Assembly (NCBI RefSeq): GCF_019279795.1
Contig: NC_056733.1
Coordinates: forward strand, 1,114,361,182 to 1,114,425,181
Origin: Protopterus annectens
Taxonomy: Eukaryota > Chordata > Ceratodontiformes > Protopteridae
Direction: 5' to 3'
Length of the DNA: 64,000 nucleotides
The stretch's first letter is position 1; the number at the start of each line of letters is the position of its first letter. The translations under genes and the position numbers were made by a program. Shown piece after piece: positions 44,616 through 55,798 of this stretch. The notes below the pieces were generated by a model. That model worked only from the letters and a program-made list of their open reading frames with translations, made no database searches and was not told where the DNA came from.

Positions 44616-44961
44616 AGATGCACTTTATAAGCTCGAAATCCTGAAATTTCGAATTTCAGAATCTCAAGCCCATAAAGTGGAAAAATTCAAAACCCGAAAG
44701 CACAAAACTGCGAAACCCTAAATCCCGAAACCAGAAAACTGCGAAATCCAAACTCCCAAAACCACAAAACCTCGAAAACACACAGCACACACTACACAAC
44801 ACATACAAACACAGATACACACTTCTGACAATGCCAAAAACCAATACAACACACACACAACTAAACAAGCACACACACCTACCCTTATGATATGCAGGGG
44901 GGGGCAAGCCCCCCTATACCCCCACACCCCCCCACCTAAAAATTCTAACTCCAAGGTCGCA

Positions 44962-45023
<62 letters not shown>

Positions 45024-45303
45024 ACACACACGAAACACCACCACACAAACTACATTCCTCTCACACACACACATCACAGTAACAACACACACTAACACAC
45101 ACTACAGCCCCTACCCAACACCTTTAATTATAAACACTTACCTGAATCCATGAACACAGCGCAACACCAGAACCGCTAATTCAAAATCTCCGACATTCGG
45201 GATTTTGAATTTTGCGCTTCTGGGGTTGCGATGTTCCGATCTTTTCACTTTATAGCTCGAGATTCTGAAATTCGATATTTCAGGATTTCAAACTTATAAA
45301 CAG

Positions 45304-45306
<3 letters not shown>
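44616..45306. mobile_element. Foldback/MITE element E5, about 55-bp inverted arms, flanked by (TA)n
   Basis: The left arm 'tttataagctcgaaatcctg', 'aaatttcgaatttcag', 'aatctcaagcccataaagtg' matches the reverse complement of the right arm ('cactttatagctcgagattc', 'tgaaattcgatatttcagg', 'atttcaaacttataaa'). The centre contains the core in reverse orientation ('aactccaaggtcgcact' at about 44947) next to a G-run/C-run block (gcaggggggggc, aagcccccc) and a (CA)n array (44964-45031). No coding frame. The interior is A/C-rich with many 'cgaaa'/'ccgaaa' words. Confidence 0.83.

Positions 45307-45384
<78 letters not shown>
45307..45384. repeat. (TA)n followed by (TG)n
   Basis: TA run (45307-45357) directly abutting E5, then (TG)n to 45384. 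Confidence 0.96.
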
Positions 45385-45386
<2 letters not shown>

Positions 45387-46884
45387 TCTGTTTGAGTACA
45401 TTTGTCAAATGGAATGCAGTTCAAATTGAGTCAATGGGAGGCTGCTATTTTACGAGTTTGCTGAATATCAGAGACAGAAATATTTTTCCCCTTTCGCCGT
45501 GCGATTTCAGCATTTTTATATTTACAACTTTTAAGTTAGATGGGTACTTGCTCGCTTACAAAATCAATTACGTTTTTGAGTAGTACATTTTATCGAAGAG
45601 TTTTCTTCAATAAAACGGACTTTGACTAGGTTGTAGTTGAGTATTCATCACATACACACTAATATGGTTTCCAGGCATTCTGTTGAATGCACAGCTTCTT
45701 GACAGCTATTTTTTTTCTCACAAGCTATCAAATGGACTCATAAGCAAGTGCAGGAACAAGAGAGTCTCATTAAGAGCAACTTTGTGTCTTGTAATGGTGT
45801 TTCCCTTGTGGTTGCAGCTGTGTGACCATGGAGTTAGTGCATATAAACAAGGAGGTAGGAGGGCTCACATCAGTGGTGTGGGGAGCTAAAGAGGTAAAGC
45901 CATCCATGTAACACATGCTTGCAATTTTTTTTTAATTTAATGCATTACCATTCGCAAAAGGAAGCTATATTTCCTTTCATGACTATTTTTTTTTCATTTT
46001 CTTTCTATAATTTCAACATTCTGGCATCAATATAATAGAAACTCATCTATTAATGACATTCATATTCTCACACAACAAACACGCAAACACTTTTCTTAAT
46101 TCAGTACAGCTTTAGGACAGCTTAGATTACTTTATACATTTTCCACTGGTATAATAAGTTTAAGTTTATTACAATTTTCTTCACACTGACTCTTTCAGTT
46201 ACTGTCAGTAGTATCGCTTCACATGGTCACAGCTTTCCTTTTGCCTTAGCTTGCAGCAATATCAATAGCCATTTACTGTAAACTCCTTTAAGGTCATCTA
46301 AAGACATTCAGATGCGCTGACAGCTAAATTCCACCAGGTGCCACCAGGTGGCAGCACTGAAGCAAAAAAAAGAACAAACATCAAGTGTGAAATACAAATC
46401 CAGTATGCCATAAATGATGTGTATCATGTGTATCACATGGGCACATTGCCCCTGTCCTGATTAGTCTGCCCTAAGTCATCTGTACTCTGTTCTGAACCTG
46501 AGTCATCAGCATGGAGGCACTCAACAGATAGTAACCATTCCAACAGTATCATATCTATCCACGTGATATACATCCTGTATGGCATGGTGGATTTGTATTT
46601 CAAACTTGAGATGTTCATTTTGTCAGTAGGATCACATGGACTGAAAAGCCCCTTAACATATTTGATTTGATGTAAGAGAGAGAAACAAGAATTTCTTCTT
46701 CTGGCTATCAACAAAAAATCTGAGTTGCAGAAGTGAGTAGGATCTGAACCTTATCTTGTAGATACTGGTTCTTGTAATTTCAGAGTACTACTGCTAAAGC
46801 TATGAAGTCTGGCAATGAGTCATCAGTTGCTATCCCTATATTTTCTGGTTATGCCTTCCTTATGGAACAACATTGCAAGGCGTT
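45385..46884. other. No gene recognised; possible old SINE near 46730-46810
   Basis: Mostly unassigned. On the minus strand near 46750-46805 'aaggttcagatcctac' resembles a B-box and 'tagctttagcagtagt' an A-box, so an old tRNA-derived SINE is possible. No domain-bearing open frame; a short duplicated 'gccaccaggtg' lies at 46332-46350. Confidence 0.35.
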
Positions 46885-47077
46885 AAACCTATGGATGATT
46901 CAGAGTCACATTATGGCGTACCTGTTTATTCTCACAGGGGTTATTATTCATAGGTTCATAGATGTTTACTAGGCTAATGACCACAAGGGCCTTTTTGAGC
47001 CTAACCATGCAGCCCAAATCTCTGACAAGTTCTGATACCCTTGATAAGTGTAACCATGGGCCTGGGAAATGAACCAT

Positions 47078-47614
47078 TTACACATTACCTGTGTTCATTA
47101 CAGACATAGGTGCCAAACCAGGGATTAATTTCCAGTTTCCCATCCAGTTGTCCAAGTTGCACTTGAATTGGTTTAGGAAGGAACTCTGCTTCACATGGAT
47201 GGGGAGCATGTTCCATAGACGGGGTAGTCTCTGGGATACATACATATCTCTCCAACAGGTCCTATTTATATCACAGGCAAGGTTTAAGTCTTTAGAATGG
47301 GTAATTCTGGTGCGGTTTGTTCTGTGGATATGCAGGAGGTCCATCAGAGTGGGGTCTGACAATGCCCTGTATGCCAGGTATAGATCTCCCCTCAAAAGCA
47401 TGTAGTAGACAGAATACAGGGATAGGGCCTTGAGGCGGTCAGCATAGGGCATTTTACTTATGCCATGTATTCTTTTAGTGAGGAACCTCTGTGGATGTTC
47501 CAGTTGTTGGATATGCCTGGTTAGGTACATACCAAAGGGGGCATTGTACTCAATGATAGGCCTGATGTATGCCAAATACAGTGGAACAATGACTTCCTTG
47601 GACTTAGATACCAT
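47078..47614 (-). pseudogene. CR1-like LINE C-terminal region
   Basis: The 178-codon frame contains LYLAYIRPIIEYNAPFGMY, LTRHIQQLEHPQRFLTKRIH, DRLKALSLYSVYYMLLRGDL, TRITHSKDLNLACDINRTCW and NQFKCNLDNWMGNWKLIPGL. These are the post-thumb blocks (P-x-L-E-Y, R-x-x-x-D-L, F-K-x-x-L-D). The plus-strand copy at 43260-43580 matches it closely. Confidence 0.86.
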
Positions 47615-48459
47615 ACCTTTATAACATAAAATGATTTCCTCACCACTGCAGTCACGTCATGGTCAAAGGCTAGATTACTATCTATGTGTGTCCCTAAGTC
47701 CCTAACTACTGGGTCAACTCTAAGGGGTGTGTTGGCAATACAATAGTTACCATGGATGAATGACTTCCCAAAGGATACTATTATGCATTTCTTGGCCTTT
47801 AGTTTTACTCCATGGCTCTGACACCAGTTGTTTGCCTGTGTCATCCCCTCCTGGAGAACATTTGTGTCAGTCTGAGATTCAATGACAGCACCTAATTTGC
47901 AATCATCTGCAAATTTAGTCAGCCAGAGACCACTAACATTGGCCTTGACTTCTGAGAAGTAAATGCCAAAAAGGAACGGTCCAAGGACTGATACTTGAGG
48001 GACTCCACTTGTGACTGGCCTCTTTGTAGAGGTGGACTCCCCAATTCTAACTTCCTGGGCCCTATCTGTGAGCCAGTTGGCTATCCACTGGGTGACATAT
48101 GGGTTTGTACCTAACCTCTTGAGTTTGTCAACAATGTCCAAGTGGGGTATTGTGTCAAATGCCTTGGCCAGGTCAAGGTAGTCAGTGTGAATGATTCTCT
48201 TCCCATCCATTGCTTTGGTGACCTTCTCAAAGAAGTCCACCAGGTTAAGTAGGCATGATCTGCCGCTGCCGAAACCAAACTGGGTTGGGTCCAGTGTCTG
48301 TAGGTTTACTATATCTCTGTTGACCATCTCTATGGTAATTCTTTCCATGGCTTTACATATAAGACTAGTGAGACTTATGGGTCTGTAGTTTCCAAGGTCT
48401 GTAGATGACTCTCCTTTGTGCAGAGGGATGACTGTTGCCTTTCTCCATTCATGAGGCAT
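47521..48459 (-). pseudogene. CR1-like LINE reverse transcriptase
   Basis: The 312-codon frame contains MPHEWRKATVIPLHKGESST (residue 1), LGNYRPISLTSLICKAMERI, PTQFGFGSGRSCLLNLVDFF, IHTDYLDLAKAFDTIPHLDI (catalytic Asp), RPVTSGVPQVSVLGPFLFGI (relatives have GVPQGSVLGP; here Q-V), LTKFADDCKLGAV (catalytic FADD) and LRVDPVVRDLGTHIDSNLAF. Both catalytic aspartates remain. After YVIKVWYLSPRK it leaves the homologous frame, so an indel near 47620 separates it from the C-terminal part. Confidence 0.88.
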
Positions 48460-48626
48460 GAAGCCTGTTTGGAGGCTACAGTTAAATAGTAATTAAAGAG
48501 GTCATGATAGGTCATGTTTCATGCTATTTAGAAGATAGCCTGGGATATTGTCTGGGCCCATTGATGCAGTGTTCTTGGTCTTAGAGAGAGTATTAAGGAC
48601 CTGTTCCTTAGTGATAATAGGGAGAG

Positions 48627-49094
48627 TTATATTTGATATTTCCTGAGGGAAGGTTGAGGGAGAGAGAGAGGGGTAAAGCTGGAGCTGATTTTATCAGCCA
48701 GGAGGTTTGCCATATCTTCTGGCTCAGTATAGGTGACTCCATTTACAATGACCTCTGTACACAATTGTGTATTGCCTTTGAGGTTGCAGACATAGCTAAA
48801 GAATGCTTTGTGGTTGTCCTTGGCCTGGGAGGCCAAACTTACCTCAAATTTGACTTTGGTAGATTTTATTTGTCCTCTGAGTTGTTTGTTTAGTTTGATG
48901 AGAGTGCCCTTATCCTGCTGGGTGCTGCACCTCCTAATTTTTGCCATGATTTTATTCCTCCTGTTATACAGCCTGTTGAGTTTGTGATTCCACCAGGGTG
49001 GCTTGTTTTTTGAGTTAGTTCTGTACTTCTTCCTGGTGAGTACAGCTGCCTCTATGCAGCTAGTAACATGCTTGTACATGGTTTCTGTGAACAC
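48627..49094 (-). pseudogene. CR1-like LINE EN-RT linker
   Basis: The frame has PWWNHKLNRLYNRRNKIMAK (residues about 33-52), then QLRGQIKSTKVKFEVSLASQ and FFSYVCNLKGNTQL, the usual basic linker with P-W-W-[ND] before the RT of CR1-type ORF2. It is followed by VNGVTYTEPEDMANLLADK, then RT in another frame. No catalytic function of its own. Confidence 0.85.
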
Positions 49095-49159
49095 TTCTGC
49101 ACAGGCAGCAGTGTTCTCAGGGTTTATGGGGCTTGAAATTTTGCCAGGTTCTTACTTAA

Positions 49160-49255
49160 TAGCAAATGCATATTTATGCATTTGTATATACTTGTTAACC
49201 AGATAAGCCTATTAGACACAAGTGCCTTTTTTCAGGAGTGACCTGGGAGTTATTT
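49160..49255 (-). mobile_element. LINE/SINE 3' tail fragment
   Basis: 'cttgttaaccagataagcc', 'gacacaagtgcctttttt' and 'caggagtgacctggg' give a reverse-oriented tail like those at 4362 and 556. It is a short fragment directly beside the LINE linker region. Confidence 0.5.
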
Positions 49256-49269
49256 ATGGTTAAATAATT

Positions 49270-49520
49270 TATTTAAAGATCAGTTAGCATAATTGTTAAG
49301 GTCTTCACCTCCCATGCACAAAGTATAAGGTTCGAGCCTGACCTCTAGCCAATGCTTGTTTGGAGTTTGAATGTTCTCCCTTGGTCTCTGTGGGGTTCCT
49401 CTCACCTCCAAAACAACATGCTGGAATTTCCATCTCAAATTCACCAATGAATAGAGCTGTGGGCAACAGCACAGGCTCTACATGGTGCCCTATAGGGAGA
49501 AGAGTTGTATAGACCAACTA
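49270..49520 (+). mobile_element. tRNA-derived SINE with V-type body
   Basis: 'cagttagcataattgttaag' (A-box-like) and 'aaggttcgagcctgacc' (B-box) are followed by 'tggagtttgaatgttctccc', 'tctctgtggggttcctctc' and 'cctccaaaacaacatgctgg'. This is the conserved V-type SINE body order. The 3' end is not defined. Confidence 0.7.
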
Positions 49521-49799
49521 CTTTGGGCATCTACTGTGGTGCATAGTATCCTTAAGGTATGAGACCACAGATCACAGAATGCACACTTAGGCAGGGCTAG
49601 CCACTCAATGGTGTAAAACATGGCTCTAGGTCATTTGGTTATGTTGACTAATGCCACTAATGGGCATGGGTATTTGCTGATGATGAGTTGAGGACCCAGC
49701 CTACACTGACATACACTAAGGACCCATGGGAGGGTTGTAGGTGCCCTTAACGGCCAGTGTGTGCCCATCATAAAGCCCAGCAGCCTTGGGGTTAAACCA

Positions 49800-50510
49800 A
49801 TCAACCTGCCAAATGTAAACATAGAATTGCTACACTCAGTGTAAGTTCACTGACAGATGGAGCTTGGAAGTGGATGACGTGATGGTACTGAGGATGTTGG
49901 GCAGCAAAGACACTTGGCTTGGTATCCACGGTCAACTACTCAGGAGGAGGACAGGCTAGAAATGGTGCAAGAATTGTGCTGAGAGAGAGGCTTCAGAGGA
50001 CAGTGAGGGATGTCATCAGAATAAGTGACAGACACATGGCAATCAAACTCCAGCCTAATGATAGGGCAGTATTCATAATCTCAGCCTATGACCCACAATT
50101 GCAGGGCCTACTAGATAAAGCAGAACAACATGAATTGGTGTTGATAATAGGTGAACCACACATATCAAGATAGACAGAACAGGATATGAGGACTGCCTGG
50201 GTCCACATGGGTGGGGCAACAGGAATAAAGAAAGAGAGGCAATTCTAGACTTCCTCCTCTTTACTAGGGTAAAGAATGGGCATTGGGGTAGAATCAGTGA
50301 TTGCAAAGTCATCCACAGTGCAATAGCTGGCCCACAGCATAAACCACTGCATGCCAAAATCAGCTGCAGGCAGTGGTCAGTCAACAGAGGTCAGGATGAA
50401 GACCTGGAAGTTGACTGGAGGGACAAAGCACAACAGTTCATGGAATTACACTCTGGCACCTTAAGATGAGGAGGAAGTAGATGCAGTTGAAGAAGAATGG
50501 CAGCACCTCA
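49800..50510 (+). pseudogene. RTE endonuclease, broken
   Basis: The frame 49919-50173 contains NGARIVLRERLQRTVRDVIR, RISDRHMAIKLQPND, FIISAYDPQLQGLL and LVLIIGEPHISR, which parallel NG-G-[IV]-L, SDR-M, SAYAPQ and the D-x-N-G-H site (here E-P-H) of the other RTE. Downstream in another frame are ISDCKVIHSAIAGPQHKPL (the DCKV and QH blocks). Stops between and the missing catalytic residues show it is dead. The reading path continues through 'gaagaatggcagcacctc' into the first minisatellite unit. Confidence 0.75.
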
Positions 50511-53500
50511 AAAAGGCACGTGTGAGGACTACAGAACAGACATGTGGCCGAGCTAAAGTCCAGAAGAAAAAGGCATGTGTGAGGACTACAGAACAGACAT
50601 GTGGCCAAGCTAAAGTCCAGAAGAAAAAGGCATGTGTGAGGACTACAGAACAGACATGTGGCCGAGCTAAAGTTCAGAAGAAAAAGGCATGTGTGAGGAC
50701 TACAGAACAGACATGTGGCCAAGCTAAAGTCCAGAAGAAAAAGGCATGTGTGAGGACTACAGAACAGACATGTGGCCGAGCTAAAGTCCAGAAGAAAAAG
50801 GCACGTGTGAGGACTACAGAACAGACATGTGGCCAAGCTAAAGTCCAGAAGAAAAAGGCATCTGTGAGGACTACAGAACAGACATGTGGCCGAGCTAAAG
50901 TCCAGAAGAAAAAGGCATGTGTGAGGACTATAGAACAGACATGTGGCCAAGCTAAAGTCCAGAAGAAAAAGGCATGTGTGAGGACTACAGAACAGACATG
51001 TGGCCGAGCTAAAGTCCAGAAGAAAAAGGCATGTGTGAGGACTACAGAACAGACATGTGGCCAAGCTAAAGTCCAGAAGAAAAAGGCATGTGTGAGGACT
51101 ACAGAACAGACATGTGGCCAAGCTAAAGTCCAGAAGAAAAAGGCATGTGTGAGGACTACAGAACAGACATGTGGCCAAGCTAAAGTCCAGAAGAAAAAGG
51201 CATGTGTGAGGACTACAGAACAGACATGTGGCCAAGCTAAAGTCCAGAAGAAAAAGGCATGTGTGAGGACTACAGAACAGATATGTGGCCAAGCTAAAGT
51301 CCAGAAGAAAAAGGCATGTGTGAGGACTACAGAACAGACATGTGGCCAAGCTAAAGTCCAGAAGAAAAAGGCATGTGTGAGGACTACAGAACAGACATGT
51401 GGCCAAGCTAAAGTCCAGAAGAAAAAGGCATGTGTGAGGACTACAGAACAGACATGTGGCCAAGCTAAAGTCCAGAAGAAAAAGGCATGTGTGAGGACTA
51501 CAGAACAGACATGTGGCCAAGCTAAAGTCCAGAAGAAAAAGGCATGTGTGAGGACTACAGAACAGACATGTGGCCAAGCTAAAGTCCAGAAGAAAAAGGC
51601 ATGTGTGAGGACTACAGAACAGACATGTGGCCAAGCTAAAGTCCAGAAGAAAAGGCATGTGTGAGGACTACAGAACAGACATGTGGCCAAGCTAAAATCC
51701 AGAAGAAAAAGGCATGTGTGAGGACTACAGAACAGACATGTGGCCAAGCTAAAGTCCAGAAGAAAAAGGCATCTGTGAGGACTACAGAACAGACATGTGA
51801 CCAAGCTAAAGTCCAGAAGAAAAAGGCATGTGTGAGGACTACAGAACAGACATGTGGCCAAGCTAAAGTCCAGAAGAAAAAGGCATGTGTGAGGACTACA
51901 GAACAGACATGTGGCCAAGCTAAAGTCCAGAAGAAAAAAGGCATGTGTGAGGACTACAGAACAGACATGTGGCCAAGCTAAAGTCCAGAAGAAAAAGGCA
52001 TGTGTGAGGACTACAGAACAGACATGTGGCCAAGCTAAAGTCCAGAAGAAAAAGGCATGTGTGAGGACTACAGAACAGACATGTGGCCAAGCTAAAGTCC
52101 AGAAGAAAAAGGCATGTGTGAGGACTACAGAACAGACATGTGGCCAAGCTAAAGTCCAGAAGAAAAAGGCATGTGTGAGGACTACAGAACAGACATGTGG
52201 CCGAGCTAAAGTCCAGAAGAAAAAGGCATGTGTGAGGACTACAGAACAGACATGTGGCCGAGCTAAAGTCCAGAAGAAAAAGGCATGTGTGAGGACTACA
52301 GAACAGACATGTGGCCGAGCTAAAGTCCAGAAGAAAAAGGCATGTGTGAGGACTACAGAACAGACATGTGGCCGAGCTAAAGTCCAGAAGAAAAAGGCAT
52401 GTGTGAGGACTACAGAACAGACATGTGGCCAAGCTAAAGTCCAGAAGAAAAAGGCATGTGTGAGGACTACAGAACAGACATGTGGCCGAGCTAAAGTCCA
52501 GAAGAAAAAGGCATGTGTGAGGACTACAGAACAGACATGTGGCCGAGCTAAAGTCCAGAAGAAAAAGGCATGTGTGAGGACTACAGAACAGACATGTGGC
52601 CGAGCTAAAGTCCAGAAGAAAAAGGCATGTGTGAGGACTACAGAACAGACATGTGGCCGAGCTAAAGTCCAGAAGAAAAAGGCATGTGTGAGGACTACAG
52701 AACAGACATGTGGCCAAGCTAAAGTCCAGAAGAAAAAGGCATGTGTGAGGACTACAGAACAGACATGTGGCCGAGCTAAAGTCCAGAAAAAAAGGCATGT
52801 GTGAGGACTACAGAACAGACATGTGGCCAAGCTAAAGTCCAGAAGAAAAGGCATGTGTGAGGACTACAGAACAGACATGTGGCCGAGCTAAAGTCCAGAA
52901 GAAAAAGGCATGTGTGAGGACTACAGAACAGACATGTGGCCAAGCTAAAGTCCAGAAGAAAAAGGCATGTGTGAGGACTACAGAACAGACATGTGGCCGA
53001 GCTAAAGTCCAGAAGAAAAAGGCATGTGTGAGGACTACAGAACAGACATGTGGCCAAGCTAAAGTCCAGAAGAAAAGGCATGTGTGAGGACTACAGAACA
53101 GACATGTGGCCAAGCTAAAGTCCAGAAGAAAAAGGCATGTGTGAGGACTACAGAACAGACATGTGGCCAAGCTAAAGTCCAGAAGAAAAAGGCATGTGTG
53201 AGGACTACAGAACAGACATGTGGCCGAGCTAAAGTCCAGAAGAAAAAGGCATGTGTGAGGACTACAGAACAGACATGTGGCCAAGCTAAAGTCCAGAAGA
53301 AAAAGGCATGTGTGAGGACTACAGAACAGACATGTGGCCAAGCTAAAGTCCAGAAGAAAAAGGCATGTGTGAGGACTACAGAACAGACATGTGGCCAAGC
53401 TAAAGTCCAGAAGAAAAAGGCATGTGTGAGGACTACAGAACAGACATGTGGCCAAGCTAAAGTCCAGAAGAAAAAGGCATGTGTGAGGACTACAGAACAG

Positions 53501-55516
53501 ACATGTGGCCAAGCTAAAGTCCAGAAGAAAAAGGCATGTGTGAGGACTACAGAACAGACATGTGGCCAAGCTAAAGTCCAGAAGAAAAAGGCATGTGTGA
53601 GGACTACAGAACAGACATGTGGCCAAGCTAAAGTCCAGAAGAAAAAGGCATGTGTGAGGACTACAGAACAGACATGTGGCCAAGCTAAAGTCCAGAAGAA
53701 AAAGGCATGTGTGAGGACTACAGAACAGACATGTGGCCAAGCTAAAGTCCAGAAGAAAAAGGCATGTGTGAGGACTACAGAACAGACATGTGGCCGAGCT
53801 AAAGTCCAGAAGAAAAAGGCATGTGTGAGGACTACAGAACAGACATGTGGCCAAGCTAAAGTCCAGAAGAAAAAGGCATGTGTGAGGACTACAGAACAGA
53901 CATGTGGCCAAGCTAAAGTCCAGAAGAAAAAGGCATGTGTGAGGACTACAGAACAGACATGTGGCCAAGCTAAAGTCCAGAAGAAAAAGGCATGTGTGAG
54001 GACTACAGAACAGACATGTGGCCAAGCTAAAGTCCAGAAGAAAAAGGCATGTGTGAGGACTACAGAACAGACATGTGGCCAAGCTAAAGTCCAGAAGAAA
54101 AAGGCATGTGTGAGGACTACAGAACAGACATGTGGCCAAGCTAAAGTCCAGAAGAAAAGGCATGTGTGAGGACTACAGAACAGACATGTGGCCGAGCTAA
54201 AGTCCAGAAAAAAGGCATGTGTGAGGACTACAGAACAGACATGTGGCCAAGCTAAAGTCCAGAAGAAAAAGGCATGTGTGAGGACTACAGAACAGACATG
54301 TGGCCAAGCTAAAGTCCAGAAGAAAAAGGCATGTGTGAGGACTACAGAACAGACATGTGGCCAAGCTAAAGTCCAGAAGAAAAAGGCATGTGTGAGGACT
54401 ACAGAACAGACATGTGGCCGAGCTAAAGTCCAGAAGAAAAAGGCATGTGTGAGGACTACAGAACAGACATGTGGCCAAGCTAAAGTCCAGAAGAAAAAGG
54501 CATGTGTGAGGACTACAGAACAGACATGTGGCCAAGCTAAAGTCCAGAAGAAAAAGGCATGTGTGAGGACTACAGAACAGACATGTGGCCAAGCTAAAGT
54601 CCAGAAGAAAAAGGCATGTGTGAGGACTACAGAACAGACATGTGGCCAAGCTAAAGTCCAGAAGAAAAGGCATGTGTGAGGACTACAGAACAGACATGTG
54701 GCCAAGCTAAAGTCCAGAAGAAAAAGGCATGTGTGAGGACTACAGAACAGACATGTGGCCAAGCTAAAGTCCAGAAGAAAAAGGCATGTGTGAGGACTAC
54801 AGAACAGACATGTGGCCAAGCTAAAGTCCAGAAGAAAAAGGCATGTGTGAGGACTACAGAACAGACATGTGGCCAAGCTAAAGTCCAGAAGAAAAAGGCA
54901 TGTGTGAGGACTACAGAACAGACATGTGGCCGAGCTAAAGTCCAGAAGAAAAAGGCATGTGTGAGGACTACAGAACAGACATGTGGCCAAGCTAAAGTCC
55001 AGAAGAAAAGGCATGTGTGAGGACTACAGAACAGACATGTGGCCAAGCTAAAGTCCAGAAGAAAAAGGCATGTGTGAGGACTACAGAACAGACATGTGGC
55101 CAAGCTAAAGTCCAGAAGAAAAGGCATGTGTGAGGACTACAGAACAGACATGTGGCCAAGCTAAAGTCCAGAAGAAAAAGGCATGTGTGAGGACTACAGA
55201 ACAGACATGTGGCCAAGCTAAAGTCCAGAAGAAAAAGGCATGTGTGAGGACTACAGAACAGACATGTGGCCAAGCTAAAGTCCAGAAGAAAAAGGCATGT
55301 GTGAGGACTACAGAACAGACATGTGGCCAAGCTAAAGTCCAGAAGAAAAAGGCATGTGTGAGGACTACAGAACAGACATGTGGCCGAGCTAAAGTCCAGA
55401 AGAAAAAGGCATGTGTGAGGACTACAGAACAGACATGTGGCCAAGCTAAAGTCCAGAAGAAAAAGGCATGTGTGAGGACTGCAGAACAGACATGTGGCCA
55501 AGCTAAAGTCCAGAAG
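50511..55516 (+). repeat. 57-bp minisatellite, about 88 copies, derived from RTE coding sequence
   Basis: The 57-bp unit encodes KACVRTTEQTCGQAKVQKK in the plus frame; it begins 'gaggactacagaacagac' and ends 'aagaaaaaggcatgtgt'. Because 57 = 3 x 19, each frame without a stop in one unit stays open across many units on both strands, which creates long but artefactual frames (for example, 726 codons on the minus strand). The main variants are G/A in 'ggcc[g/a]agct' (R or Q) and A-run length (4 or 6 instead of 5) near 'agaagaaaaagg', which shifts frame at 51650, 51930, 52790, 52850, 53070, 54150, 54210, 54665, 55005 and 55120. The unit corresponds to the linker just before TWWWNEE in other RTEs. 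Confidence 0.98.
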
Positions 55517-55798
55517 ATCATCAAAAGAAAAAAGGAGTGTAGGAAAAAGTGGGAGATAGAAAACACAGACCATGCTAAAAAGGGATGCTGGTTAGCTAAC
55601 GAAGAGGCTAAGAAAGTTACAGTAGCAAAGAACAAGGCATCTGAGGCACTCTACCAGCTTCTGAAAAGTGATTCAGTAGGTGGCACAAAAAAACTATATC
55701 AGGTTGCAAGGGAAAGACAGAAAGATAAAGAAGATAGTCCGACACCCTTCATAACCTGCTCACCAGTCCACAGGACATCTACTTCCATCAACTTCTGA
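55517..55798 (+). pseudogene. RTE linker after the minisatellite
   Basis: The frame continues from the last unit (AKVQK) straight into IIKRKKECRKKWEIENTDHA, KKGCWLANEEAKKVTVAKNK and SEALYQLLKSDSVGGTKKLY QVARERQKDKED (split here for length). This matches the basic linker of RTE proteins between the WWWN motif and the RT (EYKE...AKREVAKAKDKAYKEL...L.RQRDR in the other copy). The WWWN motif itself is missing, so the array ended at, or removed, it. The frame runs in the same phase as the last repeat. Confidence 0.85.

Larger units (their letters stand above)
46885..49150 (-). mobile_element. CR1-like LINE copy, minus strand (linker, RT, 3'UTR)
   Basis: From the 5' side on the minus strand: EN-RT linker (49094-48627: KNKPPWWNHKLNRLYNRRNK, HKAFFSYVCNLKG), RT (48459-47521) and C-terminal region (47614-47078), then a 3'UTR to about 46885. 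The endonuclease is absent, so it is 5'-truncated. The copy is better preserved than its plus-strand relative at 42500. One in-frame overlap change joins RT and C-terminal frames (47521-47614). Confidence 0.86.

Noticed and set aside
50511-55516. CRISPR-like array
   Set aside because: The units are directly adjacent with no spacers, and the setting is a eukaryotic retrotransposon.
50438-55635. Long open frames on both strands of the 57-bp array (up to 726 codons on the minus strand)
   Set aside because: They follow automatically from a unit length divisible by 3 without stops. Only the plus-strand frame joins LINE coding sequence at both edges.
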